Of a stretch of 5,917 nucleotides of DNA, positions 1 through 5,917 are shown one piece after another. The position numbers and the translations under genes were made by a program. The first letter of the stretch is position 1. Each line of letters opens with the position of its first letter. The notes under the pieces were generated by a model. The model ran no database searches. It saw only the letters and a program-made list of their open reading frames with translations, and was not told the DNA's origin. Origin of the DNA: Chloroflexota bacterium (GTDB taxonomy: Bacteria > Chloroflexota > Limnocylindria > QHBO01); contig JAGXHP010000110.1 of assembly GCA_024636135.1 (NCBI GenBank), positions 1 to 5,917 on the forward strand, in the 5' to 3' direction.

Positions 1-2
1 AG

Positions 3-1244
3 CACTCGCTGGCCCTGGCGATGTTCGACCTCGACGACCTCAAGCGCGTCAACGACGAGTTCGGCCACGCGGGTGGCGACCGACTCCTGGCGGCCATGGG
101 CCGGCTGCTGGTCCAGTCGAGCCGTCCCGGCGATCGGGCATTCCGCATCGGGGGCGACGAATTCGCCCTGATGCTGCCGCGCGCCGACGCGTCGTCGGCC
201 CATGCGGTCGTCCGGCGCATCCTTGCATCGGCATTGTCCGCAGAGACCATCCTGCAGCGGGCCTTCTCGTTCTCGGCCGGCGTCTCGGCCTACCCGGATC
301 CCAGCGCGGACGGACGGCTGCTCATCCGCAACGCCGATGCGGCCCTGTACTGGGCCAAGCGCCATGGGCGCACCGACGTCCAGATCTTCGATCCCGAGCG
401 CCACGGCGTCGCAGACGACCGCCGATCGACGGCCGAGCTCGCCGATGCGCTCGACCTCGTGATCAGTGGTGAGCAGCTCACTCCGGTCTATCAGCCGATC
501 CTCGACCTCGACACGGGGCGGCCGGTCGGGTTCGAGGGACTCGTGCGACCCACCGAAGAGGCGCCGTTCAGGGATGCGAGTGCGCTCTTCACGGCGGCCG
601 AGGTTGCCGACCGCACCGTGGAGCTGGACATGCTCGCGATCTCGATCATTGCCGCCGGCCTCGACGATGAGCTCGGCGATGCGTATCTGAGCGTCAACCT
701 TTCGCCGCGGACCCTCGAAACGGACCAGTTCCGCAGCTCCGAGCTGGTCGACGCTCTCCAGCGACACGGCCTGACTCCCGACCGCATCGTCCTCGAGCTG
801 ACCGAGCGGGAGGCGATCGAGGATCTCGATGGCCTTCAGCGCAACCTGCAGGCCTGCCGCGAGGCCGGGTTCCGGATCGCCGCGGATGACGTCGGGGCCG
901 GCAATGCCGGCCTGCGCCTGCTCAGCGAAGTCCAATTCGACCTCGTGAAGATCGACCTGTCGCTTGTCCAGGGCGGCGTCCTCCGCGATTCGGCCGTTGC
1001 CGTGCTGCGTGCGATCCAGGGCATCGCGGACCGGGCCAACTCGACCGTCATCGCCGAGGGGATCGAGACGGTCGAGCAGCTCGAGGTCATTCGCGGCGTC
1101 GGCATTACGCGAGGCCAGGGATACCTGCTTGCCATGCCCGGCCCCGATCTCCAGCTCGACGGCGCGGACGTCGACGGCCTGCTGTCCGATCACCGGGACA
1201 GCCAGCGAGCGCTCCTCAATCCGTGGGAGAGCGTCGCGAGTTAG
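3..1244 (+). CDS. GGDEF-EAL cyclic-di-GMP synthase/phosphodiesterase, 5' partial
   Basis: Cytoplasmic (or cytoplasmic-facing) enzyme domains that make and degrade the second messenger cyclic-di-GMP. The reading frame is open to the window edge, and the six codons before the ATG at 21 (HSLALA) fit the GGDEF fold, so that ATG is internal and the N-terminus, probably with a sensor region, is missing. Numbering from the ATG at 21: the GGDEF domain runs to about residue 125, with metal/substrate residues D3, N11 and D20, the GGDEF signature at 44-48, and an RxxD inhibitory site (RPGD, 35-38) exactly five residues before it. The EAL domain spans about 140-385. Its signature reads EGL instead of EAL (E172, with R176 keeping the ExLxR pattern). 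The other expected catalytic residues are present: N226, E259/E262 (ELTE), D289-D290, K310, E346 (AEGIET) and Q366 (GQGYL). Both activities therefore look possible. Which dominates cannot be told, and in many such hybrids GGDEF regulates EAL. The gene ends in TAG, sharing TTAG with the convergent neighbour's stop. Confidence 0.95.
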   Translation, partial: HSLALAMFDLDDLKRVNDEFGHAGGDRLLAAMGRLLVQSSRPGDRAFRIGGDEFALMLPRADASSAHAVVRRILASALSAETILQRAFSFSAGVSAYPDPSADGRLLIRNADAALYWAKRHGRTDVQIFDPERHGVADDRRSTAELADALDLVISGEQLTPVYQPILDLDTGRPVGFEGLVRPTEEAPFRDASALFTAAEVADRTVELDMLAISIIAAGLDDELGDAYLSVNLSPRTLETDQFRSSELVDALQRHGLTPDRIVLELTEREAIEDLDGLQRNLQACREAGFRIAADDVGAGNAGLRLLSEVQFDLVKIDLSLVQGGVLRDSAVAVLRAIQGIADRANSTVIAEGIETVEQLEVIRGVGITRGQGYLLAMPGPDLQLDGADVDGLLSDHRDSQRALLNPWESVAS

Positions 1245-2113
1245 ATCGGCGGCTGCGCTTCTCGTGGACGACCCGATCCGAAGCCGATGACCATGACGAC
1301 GGTGCCGATCGCGCCGAGCAGCAGCGGCACGCCGAACAGGAATGCTGACCCCTCGAAGGCGGTTCCATCGAGCGGGATGAGGAGCAGGGTCCAGGGTCTG
1401 GTGGCCGTCATGACCAGGTAGAGGAGCGCGCCGGTCAGGATCGCCAGCTCCGGAAGGTGGTGCCCGAACGGTCGATAGCGACTGGCCGCGGCAGCCAGTC
1501 CTGCCGTCGTCAACGCCACGATCGCCAGCAGCATGCTGTCCACGATCGTCACCGGTGGTATGGGTGAGGTCGGCACATCGCGCACGACGATGCCGATGGA
1601 GCCGGCGACGGCGATTGCCCCCAACACGCCGATTGTCGCGATGACGATGGGATCGGCGCGCCGCCAATCGGTGCGTGGCCGCCCGCGCCACAGACCAATG
1701 GCGGCAAGGCCCGCACCGATCGCCAGCGCGCCAAGGCCCACGAAGGCACGACCGACCAGGCCCACCGTCTCGATGTCGCTCAAAACCCGCGGGTTCGCCT
1801 GGAACGAGGTGAACCAGACCTGGAGGACCAGCTCGAGCACGCCGGACAGGCCAAACGAAATCGCCGCACCCAGCAGCCACGCGCGGCCGGCCGGCCAACG
1901 ATTGGCGCCGATCACGATGGCGGCGGCGAGGGCGAGTCCCGTCGCCGATCCCATGACGTCCGCAACGGCGATCGGCTGCAGCGCGAATGCGCCGGCGAGC
2001 AACCCTCGACCGGCGGCATTCAAACCGGCCGCCACGATCGCCCCGGCGATCAGGAGCCACGCGACGGGCCGAATCGCAATCGATCGCGGCCGATCCAGCC
2101 TCTGAGCGGTCAC
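1241..2113 (-). CDS. Multi-pass integral membrane protein of unknown function
   Basis: A 290-residue protein that I do not recognise as a known family. It is strongly hydrophobic, with about seven to eight candidate transmembrane segments near residues 16-34, 46-69, 78-102, 118-141, 155-177, 188-210, 221-246 and 256-278. A short basic N-terminus (R6, R9, R15) favours an N-in orientation, and a positively charged loop at 143-152 (RGRPRTDWRR) is probably cytoplasmic. There is no cleavable signal peptide with a clear signal-peptidase site, no cysteine, and no obvious catalytic or transporter signature. Two proline-containing segments (182-187 and 239-247) may be turns between helices. The GTG start is chosen because an excellent Shine-Dalgarno (AGGGAGG) lies five bases upstream. 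The stop (TAA) overlaps the stop of the convergent GGDEF-EAL gene. The gene is transcribed away from the GTPase pair, so any functional link to either neighbour is unproven. It is a confident gene with an unknown role. Confidence 0.85.
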   Translation of the reverse strand: MTAQRLDRPRSIAIRPVAWLLIAGAIVAAGLNAAGRGLLAGAFALQPIAVADVMGSATGLALAAAIVIGANRWPAGRAWLLGAAISFGLSGVLELVLQVWFTSFQANPRVLSDIETVGLVGRAFVGLGALAIGAGLAAIGLWRGRPRTDWRRADPIVIATIGVLGAIAVAGSIGIVVRDVPTSPIPPVTIVDSMLLAIVALTTAGLAAAASRYRPFGHHLPELAILTGALLYLVMTATRPWTLLLIPLDGTAFEGSAFLFGVPLLLGAIGTVVMVIGFGSGRPREAQPPI

Positions 2114-2118
2114 CGGAA

Positions 2119-2125
2119 CCTCCCT
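2119..2125 (-). promoter_or_regulatory. Strong ribosome binding site for the membrane protein
   Basis: On the minus strand this reads AGGGAGG, followed by five bases (TTCCG) and the GTG start at 2113. It closely matches the anti-Shine-Dalgarno sequence of 16S rRNA and decides the start of the membrane-protein gene. It is much stronger than anything in front of the divergent GTPase gene. Confidence 0.75.
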
Positions 2126-2142
2126 CCCCGTGCGTGATGAGC

Positions 2143-2163
2143 GGCATCGTCACCGGCGGTGCC
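2143..2163. repeat. Inverted repeat overlapping the candidate promoter (possible operator)
   Basis: GGCATCG (2143-2149) can pair with CGGTGCC (2157-2163), giving seven pairs including one T-G wobble around a seven-base centre. Nested inside is a perfect short palindrome, CACCG-G-CGGTG (2151-2161). The element covers the -10 and most of the spacer of the candidate minus-strand promoter, which is where a repressor site would sit. Being GC-rich, it could also have arisen by chance. No regulator gene is visible in the window. Confidence 0.3.
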
Positions 2164-2175
2164 TCGTCATGTCAA
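2146..2175 (-). promoter_or_regulatory. Candidate sigma70-type promoter for the membrane protein
   Basis: Reading the minus strand, a perfect TTGACA (-35) occupies 2175-2170. After an 18-base spacer comes GACGAT at 2151-2146, which matches three of six positions of the TATAAT -10 consensus. Transcription would start near 2139, leaving an untranslated leader of roughly 26 bases that contains the Shine-Dalgarno. The perfect -35 and sensible geometry support it. The weak -10 and an 18-base spacer keep it tentative. Confidence 0.4.
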
Positions 2176-2265
2176 TGGAAATCGGCGACGAACGGCCAAC
2201 TTCGGAGAGAGTGGCGCGGGACGGGCGCACACGCGCGGCGCGCGTCATGCAACAGTGAGCACGAA

Positions 2266-3939
2266 GTGCAGGACCAGAACGCCCAGGAACATGCGGAGAC
2301 GCCGCTCGATCGCCTGGCCACGGCGCTCCGCCAGCGAGTCGCCACCGCTCCCGGCGAAGAGCGAGCGGCCAGCGCCGACGGCCTGCGTCGCCATGTCGAG
2401 CAGTACCTCCTCCCTCGGGCCGCGAACCTGGACGCTCCGCTCCTCGTCGTGATCCTGGGCTCGACCGGGAGCGGCAAGTCGAGCCTGCTCAACGCCCTCG
2501 CGGGCGCCGCGCTCAGCCCCTCGGGCGTGCTGCGTCCGACGACGCGGCAACCCATCGCGATCGCCAACCCGGCGGATCTGCGCGGCGTCATCGGCACGAT
2601 CGCGCGCAAGACGGGCTGGGAGGTGCGGATCCACGACCAGGCACGCCGCGGCATGGTCATCGTGGACGCGCCGGACTTCGACAGCATCGAAGCCGAGAAC
2701 CGCGAGCGAGCTCTCGGCCTGCTCGAGATCGCCGATCTCGTGATCTTCGCCACCACGGCGACGCGCTATGCCGACCAGGTTCCGTGGGAGGTGCTGGCGC
2801 GTGCTCGCGCCCGCGGCGTGCCGCTGCTCGCCGTCCTCAACCGCCTGCCCCCCGAGGCCGAAGACGCCGATGCCGTGATCGCGGACTACCGTGCGCTCCT
2901 CGAGCGCGGACGCATCGGGGACGGCACACTCGAGGTGGTCGCCGTCCCTGAGGGCGCGGTCGACGCGCAGCACGACGCCCTGGCCGCCGATGCGATCGCT
3001 CCGGTCCGCGAGGCGCTCGATCGGCTGGTCGACTCGAGCGAGGAACGGCGCGCCCTGGCACGGCGTGGCCTCGCCGGGGCGGTGAGCGGGATCGGCCCGG
3101 CCGTGGAGGCGATCGCGGGACAGATCGAGGAGGAACAGCGCGCGGTGGCAGAGCTTCGGACCGGCGCGCAGCGCTCGTACGCCAGCTCGCGGCGGTCCCT
3201 GACCGAGGAGCTGCGCGGCGGAACCTTCCTGCGCGCGGAGGTGCTGCGCCAGTGGCAGGACTTCATCGGCGCCGGCCAGGTCGCGCGCTTCCTGGCCAAG
3301 GGCATCGGCAAGGTCGCCGCCACGCTGCGCAGCCTGGTGCAGCCCGGCCCGCCGGCACCGGCCGCGGAGGTACGGCAGGCGGCGTTCGAGGATCTCGTGG
3401 CGCTCGCGCTCCAGCACGCCGATGCGGCCGCGCAGCGCACGGCATCGGCCTGGTCGGAGGACCGATATGGCGCGCTGGCCCTGGCCGCCGATCCGGCCCT
3501 GTGGCGCGCGTCTCCCGAGCTCGCCACGCGCCTGGCACGCGACCTCGACGACTGGGGGCGTGAGATCGGGTCCCGGATCCGGGAGCTGGGCGCGCGACGG
3601 CGCGGCTGGGCGCAGGTGGCGAGCATCGGCGTCAACGCGGTCGGCACCAGCGCCGTCCTGGCGGTCTTCGTCCATACCGGTGGGCTGACGGGGACCGAGG
3701 TTGGGATCACCGCGGCGACGGCGGTCGTCAACCAGAAGCTGCTCGAGGCGATCTTCGGCGAGGCGAACGTGGCGGCATTCGTCAGTCGCGCACGAAACGA
3801 CCTCGGCACGATCCTCGACAACGTGTTCACCGATGAGCTGGGGCGCTTTGCCGCCGCACTGGGGAGCACCGGCCGGGCGGAGCTGGCCGAGGAGCTGCGT
3901 GACGCGGCGCGCGGGGTGGCGGAGCTGGTGCCGTCGTGA
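2266..3939 (+). CDS. Dynamin-like/TRAFAC-type GTPase, first of a tandem pair (degenerate G4)
   Basis: A predicted P-loop GTPase of 557 residues from the GTG at 2266. The frame is open much further upstream, but the earlier stretch overlaps the divergent gene and its leader and reads as noncoding. The only other nearby in-frame starts (2134, 2137) lack a Shine-Dalgarno. The one at 2266 is also weakly preceded, so the start is moderately sure. The G domain has a G1 P-loop GSTGSGKSS (65-73, K71), G2 threonines in RPTT (92-93) and a G3 reading DAPDFDS (from D134). The G4 position reads LNRLPP (N192, R193) instead of NKxD, and there is no clear G5. After the G domain come long charged helices, including a possible coiled coil near 287-317. 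A hydrophobic stretch at about 451-488, in two parts around an HTGGLTG motif, could insert into or lie on the membrane. This arrangement resembles bacterial dynamin-like proteins and the paired GTPases I remember from Actinomycetota, often annotated vaguely. The gene overlaps the next one by four bases, so the two are co-translated. Confidence 0.85.
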   Translation: MQDQNAQEHAETPLDRLATALRQRVATAPGEERAASADGLRRHVEQYLLPRAANLDAPLLVVILGSTGSGKSSLLNALAGAALSPSGVLRPTTRQPIAIANPADLRGVIGTIARKTGWEVRIHDQARRGMVIVDAPDFDSIEAENRERALGLLEIADLVIFATTATRYADQVPWEVLARARARGVPLLAVLNRLPPEAEDADAVIADYRALLERGRIGDGTLEVVAVPEGAVDAQHDALAADAIAPVREALDRLVDSSEERRALARRGLAGAVSGIGPAVEAIAGQIEEEQRAVAELRTGAQRSYASSRRSLTEELRGGTFLRAEVLRQWQDFIGAGQVARFLAKGIGKVAATLRSLVQPGPPAPAAEVRQAAFEDLVALALQHADAAAQRTASAWSEDRYGALALAADPALWRASPELATRLARDLDDWGREIGSRIRELGARRRGWAQVASIGVNAVGTSAVLAVFVHTGGLTGTEVGITAATAVVNQKLLEAIFGEANVAAFVSRARNDLGTILDNVFTDELGRFAAALGSTGRAELAEELRDAARGVAELVPS

Positions 3940-5528
3940 GCGAGGGCGGTCCGCTCGAGGAGCGCGTGGCGCGGCTGCGTGAGGCCGTCGAGGCCGCTCG
4001 TACGCTCGGCCTCGAAGACGAGGCGGCCGCGGCCCGGGCGGTCGCTCGCCGCGTTGGACGGCGGGCCGGATTCGGCGGCGAGGTCTACGTCATGGCCCTG
4101 GCCGGCGGGACGGGCGTGGGGAAGTCATCGGTCCTGAATGCGCTCGCCGGCGAGACGGTGAGCGAGGTGCGGGCCGTCCGACCCACGACCGACCGTCCTC
4201 TCGCCTGGGTGGCCGCGGATCAGCAACGGGAGATCGCGCCGCTGCTCGAATGGCTCAAGGTCGATCAGGTCGTCACGCATGCCGATGCGTCGCTGCACGG
4301 TGTGGCGATCCTCGACCTGCCGGACATCGACTCGGTGCGCGGCGAGCACCGGGCACTGGTCGACACCCTGCTGCCGCGGATCGATGCGGTGACGTGGATC
4401 GTGGATCCGGAGAAGTACGACGACGAGCGCGTGCATACCTACTGGCGCACGCTGGCGCCGCATGCCGACCGACTCCGCTTCGTCTTCAATAAGGCGGACC
4501 GGCTGACCGAGGAGCAGCGGCGCATCGTGGCCGACGATCTCCGTGCCCGCCTGGTCGCCGATGGCATTCCGCGGCCGATGCTCCATGTCGTGTCCGCGAC
4601 GACCGGCGACGGCATCGATCGGATGCGCACCGAGCTCGCCAACGCGGCCCATGCCAAGGTCATCGTGTCGGCCAAGCTCGAGGCCGATCGCAGCGAGGCC
4701 GCGGCGCGCCTTGCCCGGGCCGCTGGACTTGATCCGGAGCAGGGCTACGCACCGCTGCTGGCGGTCGCGCGTCACGAGGCTCTGGTGGGTGAGGCCGTTG
4801 ACGGGGCGCTGACGCTGGTCGACCCGCGCGGCATCGGCCAGCAGGTCCGAGCCGCGGTGCTGTCGCGGGCACGCGGCGGCGGGGGATCGCTGATCGGGCG
4901 GGCCAGCGTGCTGCTCGAGCGATTCACCGGACGGACGCGGCGCGACGCTGATCCGGTCGCCTACCTGGGAATGTGGCGGAGTCGTGGCGCGCTGGGGCGC
5001 GTCCTCAACCCGGTCCGGGCGGCGCTGGTCGAGGCGGCCGCTGAGGTGCCGCCGGAGAGCCGTGGTCGCCTCCTCGAGGCGCTGGGGGCGCCTGCGGCCG
5101 AGAAGGATCTCGAGCGGGTGCTCGACAACGTGACCCGCGACGCGGCGTCCTCGTTCGAGCTGCCACGATCCGCCATCTGGCCGATCCTCGGTGCGGCGCA
5201 GCTGGTCGCTGGCGCGCTCCTCGTCTTCGCGGTCGCCTGGCTGGTCACCTTGTTCGTCTCCGGCGGAGCTGTCCCCGTGGGGAGCGTGGACCTTCCGCTG
5301 CTCGGGCCGATCCCGATGCCGCTGGCGGTTCTCGCCGGCTCCGTGCTGCTGAGTGCGGTACTCGTCTGGCTGCTTGGCCTGCACGCGTCGTATGTCGGAC
5401 GGCGCCTGGCCGCCCGAATCCGGGCCCGGACCGCGGCGGCGGTGCGCGCCGCGGTCCAGGCCGAGGGTTTCGCGGGGCTGTCACGCGTCGAGGCCGCGCG
5501 CCGCGTCATCGCGGGTGCCCTGGAGTAA
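3936..5528 (+). CDS. Membrane-anchored GTPase, second of the tandem pair
   Basis: A 530-residue predicted GTPase starting at a GTG whose last two bases and following A form the TGA stop of the first GTPase, a classic translational-coupling overlap. A loose GGAG lies 11 bases upstream. All five G motifs are visible: G1 GGTGVGKSS (57-65, K63), G2 threonines in RPTTDRP (84-85), G3 DLPDIDS (D127, D130), G4 NKAD (185-188) and G5 SAT (220-222). A WIVDPEKY segment (154-161) follows G3. A helical, Arg/Ala/Glu-rich region follows the G domain. Near the C-terminus are two strong transmembrane helices, about 414-441 and 461-482, joined by a loop of about 20 residues, then a basic helical tail (489-505) probably facing the cytoplasm. 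The protein should therefore be tethered to the inner membrane with its G domain in the cytosol. The RPTT and DxPDxDS signatures match its upstream partner, suggesting descent from a duplication. The exact role is unknown; membrane remodelling or a regulatory GTPase function are both possible. Confidence 0.88.
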   Translation: MSEGGPLEERVARLREAVEAARTLGLEDEAAAARAVARRVGRRAGFGGEVYVMALAGGTGVGKSSVLNALAGETVSEVRAVRPTTDRPLAWVAADQQREIAPLLEWLKVDQVVTHADASLHGVAILDLPDIDSVRGEHRALVDTLLPRIDAVTWIVDPEKYDDERVHTYWRTLAPHADRLRFVFNKADRLTEEQRRIVADDLRARLVADGIPRPMLHVVSATTGDGIDRMRTELANAAHAKVIVSAKLEADRSEAAARLARAAGLDPEQGYAPLLAVARHEALVGEAVDGALTLVDPRGIGQQVRAAVLSRARGGGGSLIGRASVLLERFTGRTRRDADPVAYLGMWRSRGALGRVLNPVRAALVEAAAEVPPESRGRLLEALGAPAAEKDLERVLDNVTRDAASSFELPRSAIWPILGAAQLVAGALLVFAVAWLVTLFVSGGAVPVGSVDLPLLGPIPMPLAVLAGSVLLSAVLVWLLGLHASYVGRRLAARIRARTAAAVRAAVQAEGFAGLSRVEAARRVIAGALE

Positions 5529-5540
5529 CGGTCTCGCGGC

Positions 5541-5565
5541 GGCGCTCGGAGGTCCGAGTGGCGCC
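5541..5565. terminator. GC-rich hairpin between convergent genes, possible terminator
   Basis: CTCGG (5545-5549) and CCGAG (5554-5558) form a perfect five-base-pair stem around the tetraloop AGGT. GGCG (5541-5544) and CGCC (5562-5565) can extend it past a three-base bulge (TGG). It lies 12 bases after the GTPase stop and just beyond the stop of the His-rich gene on the other strand, the right place for a bidirectional terminator. No T-run follows on either strand, so intrinsic termination would be weak. Confidence 0.4.
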
Positions 5566-5574
5566 GGCCCGTGA

Positions 5575-5901
5575 TCAGACGCCCGGGTCGCGACGCTCCG
5601 CATCGACCGGCTCACGATCCTCGATCACGCCGGGCTGGGCGGTGGCGGTTCCGTCGTGGCTTGTCGGCTCCTCGAAGCCGGTCGTGGCGGGATCGGCGAC
5701 CGATCCGCGCTCGAGGTCCGCATCCGCATCCGAAGCCCCGTAATCCGGTCCGGCAGGTCGATTCTCGACCTCGCCGGCGGTCGCGCCGTGGTCGTGATCG
5801 TGCTCGCCAGGCCCGTGATCATGGCCTTCGTGGTCGTCGTTGCCCATGCCGAAGGCATTCTTGACCTTGTCGATGATCGACTCGTTCTCGTGATGGGTCA
5901 T
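5575..5901 (-). CDS. Small acidic histidine-rich protein, probably disordered
   Basis: A 108-residue protein, not recognised as a named family. A short N-terminal stretch (residues 7-18, ESIIDKVKNAFG) looks like an amphipathic helix. It is followed by a cluster of six histidines within 15 residues (H24, H27, H29, H34, H36, H38), interleaved with Asp, Glu and Gly. The rest (about 40-108) is rich in Asp, Glu, Gly, Ala and Pro and looks intrinsically disordered and acidic. There is no cysteine, signal peptide or membrane segment, so it should be cytoplasmic. His/Asp clusters of this kind often bind Ni, Zn, Cu or Co, so metal storage, buffering or chaperoning is a reasonable but unproven guess. 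The ATG start is supported by GGGAGA nine bases upstream. The coding call rests on that start signal, the non-random composition and the convergent placement 46 bases from the GTPase stop. No metal transporter or metallo-enzyme gene is visible beside it within the window. Confidence 0.75.
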   Translation of the reverse strand: MTHHENESIIDKVKNAFGMGNDDHEGHDHGPGEHDHDHGATAGEVENRPAGPDYGASDADADLERGSVADPATTGFEEPTSHDGTATAQPGVIEDREPVDAERRDPGV

Positions 5902-5910
5902 GGATCGGGT

Positions 5911-5916
5911 TCTCCC
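5911..5916 (-). promoter_or_regulatory. Ribosome binding site for the His-rich protein
   Basis: The minus strand reads GGGAGA, then nine bases, then the ATG at 5901. This is a good Shine-Dalgarno at a slightly long but acceptable spacing, and it supports both the reality and the start of this small gene. The promoter lies outside the window. Confidence 0.6.
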
Positions 5917-5917
5917 G

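Noticed and set aside
1244..1278. Inverted repeat GATCGG/CCGATC just past the convergent stops, considered as a terminator
   Set aside because: Only six pairs with a 23-base loop, no T-run, and it lies inside the coding region of the membrane protein.
1533..2105. Plus-strand open frame of 190 codons opposite the membrane protein
   Set aside because: Pro/Thr/Ala/Arg-rich with no motif. The minus-strand frame has hydrophobic helices and an excellent ribosome binding site.
2165..2249. Direct repeat CGTCATG at 2165-2171 and 2243-2249 in the divergent region
   Set aside because: Seven bases repeated twice with no shared flanks or symmetry is too little to separate from chance.
1987..2265. Upstream extension of the first GTPase frame to an ATG at 1987
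   Set aside because: The added 93 residues are Arg/Ser/Pro-rich, overlap the divergent gene by more than 120 bases and cover its promoter and leader. The starts in this stretch lack a Shine-Dalgarno.
2245..3675. Long minus-strand open frame (476 codons) antisense to the first GTPase
   Set aside because: It is rich in Arg, Gly, Ala and His with no domain motif, and lies opposite a gene with clear GTPase motifs. Long antisense frames are expected from GC-biased third codon positions.
2886..3869. Second minus-strand open frame (327 codons) opposite the first GTPase
   Set aside because: It is Ser/Arg/Ala-rich shadow composition, overlaps another antisense frame, and has no start signal.
4125..5384. 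Long minus-strand open frame (419 codons) antisense to the second GTPase
   Set aside because: It has low-complexity Arg/His/Gln/Asp composition and no recognisable fold, and is a complementary shadow of a gene with complete G1-G5 motifs.

Overview
The window is high-GC bacterial chromosome with dense, ordinary coding and no mobile element, tRNA, rRNA or CRISPR signal. The base composition, GTG starts, strong GC-ending codon bias and the style of the paired GTPases suggest a high-GC Chloroflexota or Actinomycetota genome. The sequence alone does not settle which, and this placement is inference.

Layout from left to right. (1) Positions 3-1244, plus strand: the 3' part of a cyclic-di-GMP enzyme with a GGDEF domain followed by an EAL domain, whose 5' end lies outside the window. 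(2) Positions 1241-2113, minus strand: an unrecognised multi-pass membrane protein that converges on gene 1, with the two stop codons overlapping in the four bases TTAG. (3) Positions 2114-2265: a divergent intergenic region of 152 bases with a strong Shine-Dalgarno and a candidate promoter for the membrane protein, and a palindromic element over that promoter. (4) Positions 2266-3939 and 3936-5528, plus strand: two tandem GTPase genes overlapping by four bases (GTGA), clearly translated as a pair. The first has an intact P-loop but no canonical NKxD motif. The second has complete G1-G5 motifs and a two-helix membrane hairpin near its C-terminus. (5) Positions 5529-5574: a short convergent gap with a GC-rich hairpin. 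(6) Positions 5575-5901, minus strand: a small acidic, histidine-rich, apparently disordered protein.

The most interesting unit is the GTPase pair. Both proteins share the same unusual switch-region signatures (RPTT and DxPDxDS), both carry hydrophobic C-terminal segments, and they are translationally coupled. This is the pattern expected for two related GTPases that act together at the membrane, possibly as a dynamin-like hetero-oligomer. The GGDEF-EAL enzyme, the membrane protein and the His-rich protein are separate transcription units with no demonstrated link to the pair.
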